Part shown: one piece after another, positions 36,167 through 45,401 of the stretch
Layout of the letters: each line of letters begins with the position of its first letter
How positions within the stretch are numbered: the stretch's first letter is position 1
Assembly: GCA_025360815.1 (NCBI GenBank)
Contig: JANYBL010000061.1
Coordinates: forward strand, 1-60,336
Reading direction: 5' to 3'
Length of the DNA: 60,336 bases
Source of the DNA: Burkholderiales bacterium
Lineage (GTDB): Bacteria > Pseudomonadota > Gammaproteobacteria > Burkholderiales > Usitatibacteraceae
The notes under the pieces: generated by a model
Database searches by the model: none
Seen by the model: only the letters and a program-made list of their open reading frames with translations
What the model was told of the DNA's origin: nothing
Made by a program: the position numbers and the translations under genes

Positions 36167-37107
36167 TAATTCGCCCCTTTAGCTGGCGAATGCAACATCG
36201 GAAACCCCAACCGCTCACGCGATTCAAAATAACTTTGCGCCACAGCTCTCGCCAAATTACGAATGCGGCCAATATAGGCTGCACGTTCTGTCACGGAGAT
36301 CGCGCCGTGAGCATCGAGCATATTGAAGGTATGCGCGGCTTTCAAGACTTGCTCGTAACCCGGCAAGGCCAGCTGCAACTCGATCAATTTTTTGGCTTCC
36401 GCCTCATAGTCGGCGAAATGTTGCAGCAATACCGGTACGTTAGAGTATTCAAAGTTATAGGCCGATTGCTCAACCTCGTTCTGGTGATACACATCGCCGT
36501 AGCGCAATCGACGGTCAACGCCGTTTTCTTGCCATGTCGCCCACACCAGGTCGTAAACATTTTCCTTATTTTGCAAATACATGGCGAGGCGTTCAAGGCC
36601 ATACGTTATCTCGCCTGTAATCGGTTTGCATTCAATGCCACCGACCTGCTGAAAATAGGTAAATTGGGTGACTTCCATGCCGTTCAGCCACACCTCCCAG
36701 CCCAAGCCCCAGGCACCGAGCGTCGGGTTTTCCCAATCGTCTTCCACAAATCGCACATCGTTTTGTTTGAGGTCGAGGCCAAGTGCTTCAAGGGAGCCCA
36801 AATACAGCGCTAAAATATTCGGCGGCGATGGTTTAAGCACAACTTGGTATTGATAGTAATGCTGCAAACGGTTCGGATTCTCGCCGTATCGGCCGTCCTT
36901 CGGGCGGCGCGATGGCTGCACGTAGGCCGCACGCCATGGTTCAGGACCTAGAGAGCGCAGAAACGTGGCGGTATGCGAGGTACCTGCGCCGACTTCCATG
37001 TCGTAGGGCTGCAGCAGCGCGCAGCCCTGCGCATTCCAATATTGCTGGAGACGCAGGATGATTTCTTGGAAGGTTGGAGACGCGGATTGCGAAACTGCGT
37101 TTGTCAT
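36166..37107 (-). CDS. glyQ: Glycine-tRNA ligase alpha subunit
   Basis: Catalytic chain of the glycyl-tRNA synthetase. 313 residues, with [68 protein letters not shown] and [19 protein letters not shown], all hallmark motifs. First gene of a block glyQ-glyS-gmhB-plsC-ygjP-like-gloA. The upstream region holds a -10-like TATAAT on the minus strand at 37148-37153. Confidence 0.98.
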   Translation of the reverse strand: MTNAVSQSASPTFQEIILRLQQYWNAQGCALLQPYDMEVGAGTSHTATFLRSLGPEPWRAAYVQPSRRPKDGRYGENPNRLQHYYQYQVVLKPSPPNILALYLGSLEALGLDLKQNDVRFVEDDWENPTLGAWGLGWEVWLNGMEVTQFTYFQQVGGIECKPITGEITYGLERLAMYLQNKENVYDLVWATWQENGVDRRLRYGDVYHQNEVEQSAYNFEYSNVPVLLQHFADYEAEAKKLIELQLALPGYEQVLKAAHTFNMLDAHGAISVTERAAYIGRIRNLARAVAQSYFESRERLGFPMLHSPAKGAN

Positions 37108-37147
37108 TCTGAAGCCGTGTGAGATGTTAAATGCACTAAAAGGGTGA

Positions 37148-37153
37148 ATTATA
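37148..37153 (-). promoter_or_regulatory. -10 element of the glyQ operon
   Basis: On the minus strand TATAAT lies about 40 bp upstream of the glyQ start, in an AT-rich leader. The matching -35 (17 bp further up) is poor, TGCCCA, so the promoter is tentative. Confidence 0.4.
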
Positions 37154-37378
37154 ATTTTACGGGGTTACGCTGGGCATAGCAAAAGAGATCTAGGAATTGT
37201 GAGATTTGCCTCAGCCGAAAATCCGCCAAGGCAACGAGCGCAAGCGGCGGCAATAGCTTGGCCCTTTTTCTAACATGGGCGGAGCCCCTGATGTGTTAGG
37301 ACCTGCGATTTGCTTGGTTGGCAGGCGGTTGGCGGGTTTTCGGTCGCGGCAATCGGAAAACGAACAAAGCAAAGGTAC

Positions 37379-38941
37379 TTACTTGCGCCGCCGAATGAAA
37401 AATGCGGCCAGCAACACCAGCCCCAGCCCAACCAACACCGGCCAATCACGCCAGCGCACATAAGGCGTAACGCCCTGCCGTGGAATCGCATCGACCGCCA
37501 ACACGCCCGGCACGAACTGCGGCAACGACTTGACGATTTCTCCACGCTCGTTAATTGCGGCGGTCAACCCCGTGTTGGTGGCACGCAACATCCAGCGGCT
37601 GGTTTCCAGCGCGCGCATTTGCGAGAACTGTACATGCTGGTCAGCGGCTAAGGAACGCCCGTACCAGGCCATGTTGGCGATGTTGACAAGCAATTCAGCT
37701 TCCGGCAATGGCCGCGCGATTTCGGCACCAAAGGTATCCTCATAACAAATATTTACCGCGACCGAATGCCCCGAAACCCGCATGGGTGCTTGTGTTATCG
37801 GCCCCGGCGTGAATCCCGCGAGCGGAATGTTGAGCCAGTTATACGCCCATGAAAACAGCGGTGGTCTGAATTCGCCAAACGCGACGAGGTGGTGTTTGTC
37901 GTAGCGCTGCGACGGTGAAACGCCCATTGAAACCGCAGAATTTGCATAGCGCAGCTGATTGCCGGCGTCGTCACGCTCAACAATCGGCGCCCCCATAATG
38001 AGATCACCGCCGTTTTGCTCGGCGCGTGATTTCAATGCGCCGAGATAACTTGGCGGAATTTCGTCAAGAAACGTCACCTCGGCCGTCTCGGGCAGAACAA
38101 TCAGCTTGGCATTCACATCCTTGACCAGCTGAAAATATTGATTTCGCGTGACATCAAATTGCTCGCCACGCCATTTCAAATCTTGTGCAATATTGCCCTG
38201 CACCAGCGCGACGCTGAGCAGCGGACCGGATGGCGTACTCCAGTTTATTTGCGAAAGTGCCAAACCCGCAATCCATATTAGTAAAACCGCGCCCGACACG
38301 GCGAGCGCACCTCGCCTTTGCATCGTTAGTCCGCTTAGCGGCCGCACCAACAATACGATCGCCCCAGCGGAGATCGCCAGTAACCATGAAATGCCGAACA
38401 CACCGACAACCGCTCCGAAACCCGCCAGGGGCGCTGGGAATGGCCCACCAGGCGTTTGTGAATAACCCAAAATGAGCCACGGGAAGCCGGTTAAAAACCA
38501 GCCGCGTAAATATTCGCAGCCAACAAAACAAGCAGGCATGATGACCAGCAATGCGATTACCGGTTGATTATTTTTGCGTAACGTATGAACAACTAAACCC
38601 GCCAGCATCAAGTAACTAGACAAGTAGCAGCAAAACAAAAATATCGCCAACGCTGCCAAGGCTGCGGGCATGCCACCGTATACATGCAACGCCACATAGA
38701 GCCACGACGCGCCTGACAAAAACAACCCCAAGCCCCACGCAAAGCCAATAGCGGCGGCCTGTTTGGCACTGCCGGCGCGATGCCAGAGTGCGAACAGTAC
38801 TGCCAAGACGAGCGGCGCAACCGGCCAAGCGTAAAAAGGCGCAAAGGCAAATACCCCAAGAGCACCTGCAACAAATGCGGTCAACAATACGAGTTTGCGG
38901 GACTGAAAAATAGAATACAGGGTATTCAAATTAACGACCAT
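37379..38941 (-). CDS. lnt: Apolipoprotein N-acyltransferase
   Basis: Adds the third acyl chain to lipoproteins (needed by BamC and others) in the inner membrane. 520 residues: six to seven transmembrane segments in the first 220, then the nitrilase domain with catalytic Glu in IVLPETAEV, Lys region, and the nucleophile Cys in VAVNICYEDTFG. A final transmembrane helix near the C-terminus. corC lies 49 bp upstream on the same strand, so they are probably one operon, as usual in proteobacteria. Confidence 0.95.
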   Translation of the reverse strand: MVVNLNTLYSIFQSRKLVLLTAFVAGALGVFAFAPFYAWPVAPLVLAVLFALWHRAGSAKQAAAIGFAWGLGLFLSGASWLYVALHVYGGMPAALAALAIFLFCCYLSSYLMLAGLVVHTLRKNNQPVIALLVIMPACFVGCEYLRGWFLTGFPWLILGYSQTPGGPFPAPLAGFGAVVGVFGISWLLAISAGAIVLLVRPLSGLTMQRRGALAVSGAVLLIWIAGLALSQINWSTPSGPLLSVALVQGNIAQDLKWRGEQFDVTRNQYFQLVKDVNAKLIVLPETAEVTFLDEIPPSYLGALKSRAEQNGGDLIMGAPIVERDDAGNQLRYANSAVSMGVSPSQRYDKHHLVAFGEFRPPLFSWAYNWLNIPLAGFTPGPITQAPMRVSGHSVAVNICYEDTFGAEIARPLPEAELLVNIANMAWYGRSLAADQHVQFSQMRALETSRWMLRATNTGLTAAINERGEIVKSLPQFVPGVLAVDAIPRQGVTPYVRWRDWPVLVGLGLVLLAAFFIRRRK

Positions 38942-38990
38942 GGTAGGCAGACATGCGCCGCGGGTGCGGGCTTTAACGGAGGCCTAAACA

Positions 38991-39842
38991 CTAAGTCGCT
39001 TTGTCAGCATCATGACGGACCGGCTCAACTTTTTCGACAATCATCGAATGCACCATGCGGCTATCCGCGCGAAGTACCGAGAATTTAAAACCGTCAAAAG
39101 TGACGCTCTCGCCGCGCTTGGGTACTCGGCCAAATTGGTTTACAACCAAACCACCGACAGTGTCGAAATCTTCATCGGAAAAATTAACCTTAAAGTGCTC
39201 GTTGAAATCTTCAATGTCTGTGACGGCCTTCACTCTAAATCGGCCGGATTTGTCGGGCAGGATATTGTCTTCGGTTTCATCGAAGTCAAATTCATCTTCG
39301 ATATCGCCGACGATCTGCTCCAGCACATCTTCAATGGTCACCAACCCGGCTACACCGCCATATTCATCGACGATGATGGCAATGTGATTGCGATTCGCTT
39401 TGAACTCGCGCAGCAGCACATTGAGGCGCTTTGCCTCGGGCACAAAGACAGCCGGACGCAGGGTGTCACGTATATCGAAATCGCTCGGGGCGGTATAGTA
39501 ACGCAGTAAATCTTTGGCGAGCAAAATGCCGATGACATTGTCGCGGTTTTTTTCGTAAACCGGAAAGCGTGAGTGCGCTGTTTCCATCACGAAAGGAATA
39601 AATTCTTCGGGCGAATCGTCGACGTCTAACATGTCCATTTGCGAACGCGGAATCATCACATCACGCGCGTGCATTTCTGAAACTTGCATCACGCCTTCGA
39701 TCATCGACAGCGCATCGGCATCAAGCAATTGTTTTTCGTAGGCGGCGTGCAGCAGCTCGACCAGTTGGTCGCGATCTTCCGGCTCGCGAAGCAGCAGGGA
39801 AGAGAGGCGCTCTAACATCGAGCGCTTGGGGGATTCGTCCAT
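38991..39842 (-). CDS. corC: CorC/HlyC family transporter-associated protein
   Basis: CBS-pair protein linked to Mg2+/Co2+ efflux. 283 residues without membrane segments: an N-terminal helical part (SLLLREPEDRDQLVELLHAA), two CBS motifs (HARDVMIPRSQMDMLDVDD to NVIGILLAKDLLRYY, and HIAIIVDEYGGVAGLVTIEDVLEQIVG) and the C-terminal CorC_HlyC domain (FDTVGGLVVNQFGRVPKRGE). Lacks the DUF21 membrane domain of CNNM/YfjD-type proteins. Upstream of lnt, as in E. coli. Confidence 0.93.
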   Translation of the reverse strand: MDESPKRSMLERLSSLLLREPEDRDQLVELLHAAYEKQLLDADALSMIEGVMQVSEMHARDVMIPRSQMDMLDVDDSPEEFIPFVMETAHSRFPVYEKNRDNVIGILLAKDLLRYYTAPSDFDIRDTLRPAVFVPEAKRLNVLLREFKANRNHIAIIVDEYGGVAGLVTIEDVLEQIVGDIEDEFDFDETEDNILPDKSGRFRVKAVTDIEDFNEHFKVNFSDEDFDTVGGLVVNQFGRVPKRGESVTFDGFKFSVLRADSRMVHSMIVEKVEPVRHDADKAT

Positions 39843-39965
39843 TGGGGGCGTTTAAAATTGCGAAGTGAGTACTTTATCACACCGATGTTACCGCGCTATT
39901 TCTTGGGCTTAAAAACGAGCTGCCTTGGCTGCGCCCTTTGCTATCAGCGGAGATTGGCTATAAAT

Positions 39966-41033
39966 TTAAGACGCCGCGCCCAATTTCAGCAGAATTTTTT
40001 TAACCGGCGCTGGTAGTGCTACATTTTCTAGCTCAACTAAATCGAGCCAAATCAAACCGGGCTCCATCGCCCGTGGCTGCTTCGAGACGACTTGAATTTC
40101 AACAGGGAAAATCGACAGCGAAAAATGCGTGAAGCCATGATCAACAGTGGCTAGTTTTTTAGCTTTTTTTGCATTGATCGCAAATTGATTTTGGGCTGCT
40201 TCCAGCGCATTAACCCCCACCGCACATTCAGGTAGCGACCACAGCCCACCCCAGATGCCGGTCGGCGGACGCTTCTGAAGCAATACCTGACCCGAATCGA
40301 TCACGACCAGCATTTGAATTTCGCGGTGCGGCACTTCGCGTTTGGCACTTCTGCCGGGCAATGCCGCAGTCAGGCCATCGCGTTTGGCGATGCAGGTTTT
40401 TTGCACGGGGCAGAGCAAACACGCGGGCCTGCTGCGGACACAGAGCGTCGCACCCAAATCCATCAGCCCTTGGGTATAAGAGCCAATCGTTGCTTCGATA
40501 TTATTTTTAGGTAATTCCGATTCTGCAATAGCCCAGAGTAGATCGGTGACTGGCTTTGATTTCACATCACCATGAACCCCAAAATGCCGCGCAAACACAC
40601 GTTTCACATTGCCATCCAAAATCGCGGCCCGCTTCCCAAACGCGAACGCACTAATCGCGGCAGCAGTGGAGCGGCCGATACCGGGGAGGGCATGAATAGT
40701 CTCAAAATCATCGGGAAAAATACCGCCATGCAGCTCGACAACCTGCTGCGCGGCGCGGTGCAAATTACGCGCACGCGCGTAGTAGCCGAGCCCTGCCCAG
40801 TATTGCATGACGTCATCTTGGGACGCCGCGGCAAGCGTTGCAATAGTGGGGAACCGTTGTAAAAATTTTTCGTAATACGGGATGACCGCGCTAACCTGTG
40901 TTTGCTGCAACATGATTTCCGACAGCCATACACGATAGGCATCGCGGATGCCGATTTCAGAAGCCTGCCAAGGCAAGCCGTGTCGGCCATGCTTGACCTG
41001 CCATTGAATAAGTGTCTTGCTGAAATTTGGCAT
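39966..41033 (-). CDS. mutY: Adenine DNA glycosylase MutY
   Basis: Removes A mispaired with 8-oxoG. 355 residues. LMLQQTQV-like motif in SEIMLQQTQVSAVIPYYE, the HhH in IHALPGIGRSTAAAIS, catalytic Asp in ILDGNVKRV, and the [4Fe-4S] loop CVRSRPACLLCPVQKTC. The NUDIX-like C-terminal domain (PTGIWGGLWSLPE, HGFTHFSLSIF) recognises 8-oxoG. Start MPNFSKTLIQWQVKHGRHGL. It is divergent from the rubrerythrin gene. Confidence 0.97.
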   Translation of the reverse strand: MPNFSKTLIQWQVKHGRHGLPWQASEIGIRDAYRVWLSEIMLQQTQVSAVIPYYEKFLQRFPTIATLAAASQDDVMQYWAGLGYYARARNLHRAAQQVVELHGGIFPDDFETIHALPGIGRSTAAAISAFAFGKRAAILDGNVKRVFARHFGVHGDVKSKPVTDLLWAIAESELPKNNIEATIGSYTQGLMDLGATLCVRSRPACLLCPVQKTCIAKRDGLTAALPGRSAKREVPHREIQMLVVIDSGQVLLQKRPPTGIWGGLWSLPECAVGVNALEAAQNQFAINAKKAKKLATVDHGFTHFSLSIFPVEIQVVSKQPRAMEPGLIWLDLVELENVALPAPVKKILLKLGAAS

Positions 41034-41292
41034 GGTCTGGACCGACTTTAAGAATTAAAAACGCAAACACGCAAACGCGAATAAAAGCGCTGGCGTCCGG
41101 CTTGTCATGCAGCGTTCATTGATTGATTTCAACTATCGAAGTTATTGGTTCAATCAATTAGCTGTATGAAAAAAGAAGGCCTATCATTATCGTTCGGCGG
41201 GTATTTATGCTGTCGACAAAGCATCGTAACTCGTTGCAATTCGCAGGTAAGAAGCATGACTGTAACTCAGCAATCTAACCAGGAGATTCAAA

Positions 41293-41718
41293 ATGAAACT
41301 CAAAGGCACAAAGACGCATGACAATTTGAAAGCTGCATTCGCCGGTGAATCCCAAGCGAATCGTCGCTATTTGTATTTCGCGAACAAGGCTGATATCGAG
41401 GGCAACCCGGAAGTCGCATCCCTGTTCCGCGCTACCGCAGAAGGCGAAACAGGCCACGCACACGGTCATTTGGATTATTTGGCCAGCGTTGGCGACCCTG
41501 CTACTGACTTGCCGATTGGTTCGTCCGTTGACAACTTAAAATCCGCTGTTCATGGCGAGACCCACGAGTACACCGATATGTATCCTGGCATGGCAAAAGC
41601 TGCACGCGACGAAGGGTTTGATGAAATCGCGGATTGGTTTGAAACCTTGGCCAAGGCCGAACGCTCACACGCGAATAAATTCCAGAAGGCGCTTGATACC
41701 TTAGTCGCAAACGTATAA
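41293..41718 (+). CDS. Rubrerythrin-family diiron protein (no rubredoxin domain)
   Basis: A 141-residue ferritin-like four-helix diiron protein. The two iron motifs are visible: FAGESQANRRYLYFANKA with ATAEGETGHAHGH, and VHGETHEYTDMYPGM with TLAKAERSHANKF. The C-terminal rubredoxin-like domain (CxxC...CxxC) of classic rubrerythrin is absent, so electrons must come from a partner. Family role: peroxide reduction. A good ribosome site (AGGAG) precedes the ATG. Followed by an Fe-S protein and DUF3501. Confidence 0.93.
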   Translation: MKLKGTKTHDNLKAAFAGESQANRRYLYFANKADIEGNPEVASLFRATAEGETGHAHGHLDYLASVGDPATDLPIGSSVDNLKSAVHGETHEYTDMYPGMAKAARDEGFDEIADWFETLAKAERSHANKFQKALDTLVANV

Positions 41719-41912
41719 CGCTCGTTCATATGAGGCGGTGGGAAGGCGCAGTTGGCTTTCCTTGCCGGGTGAGGACATTAGAGGTTGCCGATGATCCTTC
41801 AGCACCTCACCTTGCGACAGTCGCAGCTTAACGATATCGCCTCACTTCCTCGCCTTCTCACATGTCGTTAGCACGTCGTGCTCTAATTAATCATCCACCG
41901 AGAACTACCACC

Positions 41913-43277
41913 ATGTCCCAGCGCGAAGGCTCACTCGAAGCACCGACCCGGCATCCACTTGAATGGCAGACGCCCGAATTTTATAATATTGAGGCGACGC
42001 TCAAAGAAATGGAACGCGTATTCGATATTTGCCACGGTTGTCGCCGCTGTGTTTCGCTATGCAATGCGTTTCCGGTCATGTTTGAGTTGATCGACGAAAG
42101 CCCGACGCTCGAAGTTGATGGCGTACCAAAAGAGATGTATTGGCAAGTCGTTGATCAATGTTATTTGTGCGACGTCTGCTACATGACTAAATGCCCTTAC
42201 GTGCCGCCGCATCCGTGGAATGTGGATTTTCCGCATTTGATGTTGCGTGCGAAAGCCATCCAATTTAAGCAAGGTACGCCGACTGCGTTCCGAGACAAAG
42301 CATTGTCATCAACTGATCGTAACGGCAAGTTGGCAACGATCCCGGTGGTCGTGCAGTTCGTCAATGCCGCCGCGAAGAATAAGACCTTGCGCGGCGTCGG
42401 CGAGAAAGTGATGGGCGTTGACAAAACAGCTTGGTTACCTGAATTTGCGCCGCACACATTCCGACCAAATGCCGCAAAGGCCAAGCCAGATGCGGTTGTT
42501 GACGGCAAGCGTACTTCTGGGAAGATCGCCATTTATTCGACTTGCTATGTCAATTACAACGAGCCCGGCATTGGCCATGACCTCGTTAAAATTTTGAGCC
42601 ACAACAACATTCCCTATGTGTTGGTTGAAAAAGAGGCATGCTGCGGGATGCCGAAATTTGAGCTAGGTGATTTGGAATCGGTCGCAGCACTAAAGGAAAA
42701 AAATATCCCTCCGCTCGCCAAATTGGCACGCGAAGGCTACACGATCATCACGCCGATCCCCAGCTGCACACTCATGTTCAAGCAGGAGCTGCCGCTGATG
42801 TTCCCCAATGATGCCGAGGTGCAGGCGGTGAAAGGGGCCATGATGGATCCGTTTGAGTACTTGGTGGCGCGCGATAAAGATGGACTGTTGAAAAAAGATT
42901 TTCAAACCAAGCTCGGCAATGTGTCATATCACTTGCCATGCCATTCACGCGTACAAAACGTCGGCCAAAAAACCCGCGAAATGTTGGAAATGATACCCGA
43001 CACCAGCGTCACGACCGTCGAGCGCTGCTCAGGGCACGCTGGCACATGGGGCGTGAAAAAAGAATTTCATGCGATGGCGCTCAAAATCGGCAAACCGGTT
43101 TTCCGTCAAATGAACGATGCCGAGCCCGATTACATCAGCTCCGATTGCCAACTCGCCGCCCACCATATCGAGGAAGGTATTGGCCTACTCAATAAAGATA
43201 AACCACCACAAGCCAAAAAAGCCGAAACAGCGCACCCAATTACGCTGGTGCGCAAAGCTTACGGCCTACCTGAATAA
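41913..43277 (+). CDS. Ferredoxin-CCG domain Fe-S oxidoreductase (GlpC/HdrB-like)
   Basis: From ATG 41913 the protein has 454 residues; the frame opens at 41862 without a good site. An N-terminal pair of cluster motifs, CHGCRRCVSLC and CYLCDVCYMTKCP, would hold two [4Fe-4S] clusters. Two CCG-type domains follow: YSTCYVNYN to EKEACCGMPK, and LPCHSRVQN to ERCSGHAGTWG, where the second CCG reads CSG. This is the plan of GlpC and heterodisulfide-reductase subunits; such proteins pass electrons between quinones or thiols and partners. It is probably the electron donor for the rubrerythrin next to it. Confidence 0.85.
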   Translation: MSQREGSLEAPTRHPLEWQTPEFYNIEATLKEMERVFDICHGCRRCVSLCNAFPVMFELIDESPTLEVDGVPKEMYWQVVDQCYLCDVCYMTKCPYVPPHPWNVDFPHLMLRAKAIQFKQGTPTAFRDKALSSTDRNGKLATIPVVVQFVNAAAKNKTLRGVGEKVMGVDKTAWLPEFAPHTFRPNAAKAKPDAVVDGKRTSGKIAIYSTCYVNYNEPGIGHDLVKILSHNNIPYVLVEKEACCGMPKFELGDLESVAALKEKNIPPLAKLAREGYTIITPIPSCTLMFKQELPLMFPNDAEVQAVKGAMMDPFEYLVARDKDGLLKKDFQTKLGNVSYHLPCHSRVQNVGQKTREMLEMIPDTSVTTVERCSGHAGTWGVKKEFHAMALKIGKPVFRQMNDAEPDYISSDCQLAAHHIEEGIGLLNKDKPPQAKKAETAHPITLVRKAYGLPE

Positions 43278-43278
43278 A

Positions 43279-43320
43279 CTGATTCATCTGATTCATCTGA
43301 TTCATCTGATTCACCTGATT
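43279..43320. repeat. 9-bp tandem repeats before the DUF3501 gene
   Basis: Four copies of CTGATTCAT (the last CTGATTCAC) plus a partial fifth, directly after the Fe-S protein stop and ending 18 bp before the DUF3501 ATG. Confidence 0.85.
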
Positions 43321-43337
43321 ATTAACCGAGATCAACC

Positions 43338-43934
43338 ATGAACACGACATCCCCAAAAATCGCCCGCGAAACGCTAATGTCGCTCGAAGCCTACGCCAAA
43401 GCGCGCCCCGAATTCCGTACGAAAGCCATCGCCCATAAGCGTTTGCGAACAGTGCATCTAGGCCAGCACGTAACGTTACTTTTTGAGGATGAAATAACGA
43501 TTCGCTACCAGATTCAAGAAATTTTGCGCGCCGAGAAGCAGTTTGAGGAAGCGGGAATTCAAGACGAAATTGGTGCTTATGATCCGCTGATCCCAGATGG
43601 TCGCAATTTCAAAGCAACGATGTTGATTGAATACACCGATGAGGCGGAACGAAAAATAGCGCTAACGCAACTCAAAGGGATTGAAGATAAAACGTATATT
43701 CAAGTAGAAGGCTCAAAGAAAGTCTACGCAATTGCCGATGAAGATTTGGAACGCGAAACCGTAACCAAGACTTCGGCAGTACATTTTTTGCGCTTCGAGT
43801 TGAGTGAAGAAATGGCTGCCGCGTTGAAGTACGGCGTCTCACTTGCAATGGGCGTCGATCATCCCAACTACGCCGTTAAGGTGGACGCGCTTGGTAACGA
43901 AACGCGCAGCGCATTGGTTAGAGATTTGAAGTAG
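43338..43934 (+). CDS. DUF3501 family protein
   Basis: 198 residues, no signal peptide. It begins AYAKARPEFRTKAIAHKRLR, with VTLLFEDEITIRYQIQEILR and IPDGRNFKATMLIEYTD, all family features of DUF3501. Function unknown. In betaproteobacteria it regularly occurs beside a rubrerythrin and a CCG-domain Fe-S protein, as here (60 bp gap filled with 9-bp repeats), so the three probably work together against peroxide. Confidence 0.88.
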   Translation: MNTTSPKIARETLMSLEAYAKARPEFRTKAIAHKRLRTVHLGQHVTLLFEDEITIRYQIQEILRAEKQFEEAGIQDEIGAYDPLIPDGRNFKATMLIEYTDEAERKIALTQLKGIEDKTYIQVEGSKKVYAIADEDLERETVTKTSAVHFLRFELSEEMAAALKYGVSLAMGVDHPNYAVKVDALGNETRSALVRDLK

Positions 43935-44046
43935 GCAACAACATGCGACTAGAACGAAAATCGAGACATCGTTGGAACCTTAAGCGCGTTTTTTTGTACT
44001 TCTTGTCCTGCCCATCACACAACAATTTGCAAATTATTTATCGAGT

Positions 44047-44120
44047 TGGAGCGGGTGAAGGGAATCGAACCCTCGTATGCAGCTTGGGAAGCTGCCGTTC
44101 TACCATTGAACTACACCCGC
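44047..44120 (-). tRNA. tRNA-Gly (anticodon CCC)
   Basis: On the minus strand a full cloverleaf: acceptor GCGGGTG / CACCCGC, D arm GTTCAATGGTAGAAC, anticodon arm GCAGC-TTCCCAA-GCTGC with CCC, T arm GAGGG-TTCGATT-CCCTT, discriminator T and encoded CCA. This decodes GGG. It lies alone between the DUF3501 and DUF3034 genes. Confidence 0.96.
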
Positions 44121-44450
44121 CGCGCGTTCTGGCTTCACTTTTCGGCTAGTCACCCGCCGCCGGGGAAACGCAGATTAAATTCCTCCGTCTATCAACGGTG
44201 ATTACCACCTAGTCGCCTTGGCATCTTGGCATCTTGGCACCTTGGCACCCTGGCTCCCCACCACCATGAGCCGCTTGAAATTAGTGCGTTACATCAAGCA
44301 TCCTTGTTAAATCATAGCAAATTTTGATAAATTTAAATCCAGTTTTCGCGAAGCCACGTAATGGTTGCACGTGCGATGGCTGGTGATAATCCCTGATTGT
44401 TTACTAGCTTGCAACGTATCTCCACCGCATACAAAGTAGAAAGGGAAGAA
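44121..44450. other. Intergenic region before the DUF3034 gene
   Basis: 330 bp. It contains five 8-bp tandem units (TTGGCATC x2, TTGGCACC x2, CTGGCTCC) at 44218-44257 and an AT-rich stretch near 44300-44345 that may hold the promoters. No gene is seen. Confidence 0.55.
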
Positions 44451-45374
44451 ATGAAATCGCAATATTTATTAGGCCCCATCGCCGGGTACGCCGCCAAAAT
44501 CCGCTTGGTTGCTGGCGCTTCAGCCGTCGGCATTGGCTTGTTTAGCTGCGCGGCATTCGCTGAAGACAACAGCTCGACTTTCTCGAGCAAGCTCTTGTTG
44601 ACCGGCGGTGTCACGACAATCGAGGGTGCGGCCGGTGGCGGCATCACGCCATGGGCGGTGATCGGCGGCAACGGCACCAAGGAGCAAATTGGCGCGAGCG
44701 TCTTTTATACCAACGTGCATTCCAAGGATTACAACCTCAACACCGGTGGCGCGTTGGTCGGCATCTATGACCGCGTCGAACTTTCGTTCGCTGAGCAAAA
44801 ATTTGACACTCGTGCTGTGGGCGAACTGCTTGGTTTAGGCAACGGATTCAAATTTACGCAAAAAATTTACGGCGCAAAAGTACGGCTGGTAGGCGATGCG
44901 GTGCTCGAACAAGATTCGGCATTGCCGCAAATATCGGCTGGGTTTCAGCGCAAAGAAAATGATCGCGGTGCATTACTCAACGCATTGGGCATCAAACGTG
45001 ACCGTGGCACAGACTATTACGTTTCTGCGACTAAATTATTTTTGGACACGTCTATCCTAGTCAATGGCACGGTGCGATTCACCAAGGCAAACCAAACCGG
45101 CATTCTCGGTTTTGGTACCGCTGCGAAGGACAAGTACGAAGCGCAGTTTGAAGGCTCGGTTGCCTATCTGGCGCGGAAAGATTTGGCATTTGGCGCTGAA
45201 TTTCGTCAGAAGCCAGACAACCTGCCTTTCAAAGAAGACAACTGGTACGACGTGTTTGTTGCCTATGCGCCTACCAAAAATGTGTCGGTCACTTTGGCGT
45301 ATGCCGATCTTGGCAATATCGTGATTAAAGATAAACAACGCGCGACTTATTTATCAGTGCAAGTCGGGTTTTAA
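44451..45374 (+). CDS. DUF3034 family outer-membrane-type barrel protein
   Basis: 307 residues from ATG 44451, chosen because AGGGAAGAA precedes it; the frame extends upstream without support. A signal peptide (LVAGASAVGIGLFSCAAFAE) precedes a region rich in alternating strands: KLLLTGGVTTIEGAAGGGI, VFYTNVHSKDYNLNTGG, VSVTLAYADLGNI, ending in YLSVQVGF with a C-terminal Phe, as for outer-membrane barrels. Function unknown. The truncated haemoglobin follows by 27 bp. Confidence 0.85.
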   Translation: MKSQYLLGPIAGYAAKIRLVAGASAVGIGLFSCAAFAEDNSSTFSSKLLLTGGVTTIEGAAGGGITPWAVIGGNGTKEQIGASVFYTNVHSKDYNLNTGGALVGIYDRVELSFAEQKFDTRAVGELLGLGNGFKFTQKIYGAKVRLVGDAVLEQDSALPQISAGFQRKENDRGALLNALGIKRDRGTDYYVSATKLFLDTSILVNGTVRFTKANQTGILGFGTAAKDKYEAQFEGSVAYLARKDLAFGAEFRQKPDNLPFKEDNWYDVFVAYAPTKNVSVTLAYADLGNIVIKDKQRATYLSVQVGF

Positions 45375-45401
45375 AACATATTCAAATTTGGAGATTCAAT
45401 C

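Noticed and set aside
41101-41292. OxyR-like site ahead of the rubrerythrin gene
   Set aside because: ATTGATTG/CAATCAAT is an inverted repeat but only about six of ten OxyR fixed bases match; not enough to call.
43943-44149. 68-codon frame after DUF3501
   Set aside because: It crosses the tRNA-Gly gene on the opposite strand, so it is a shadow.
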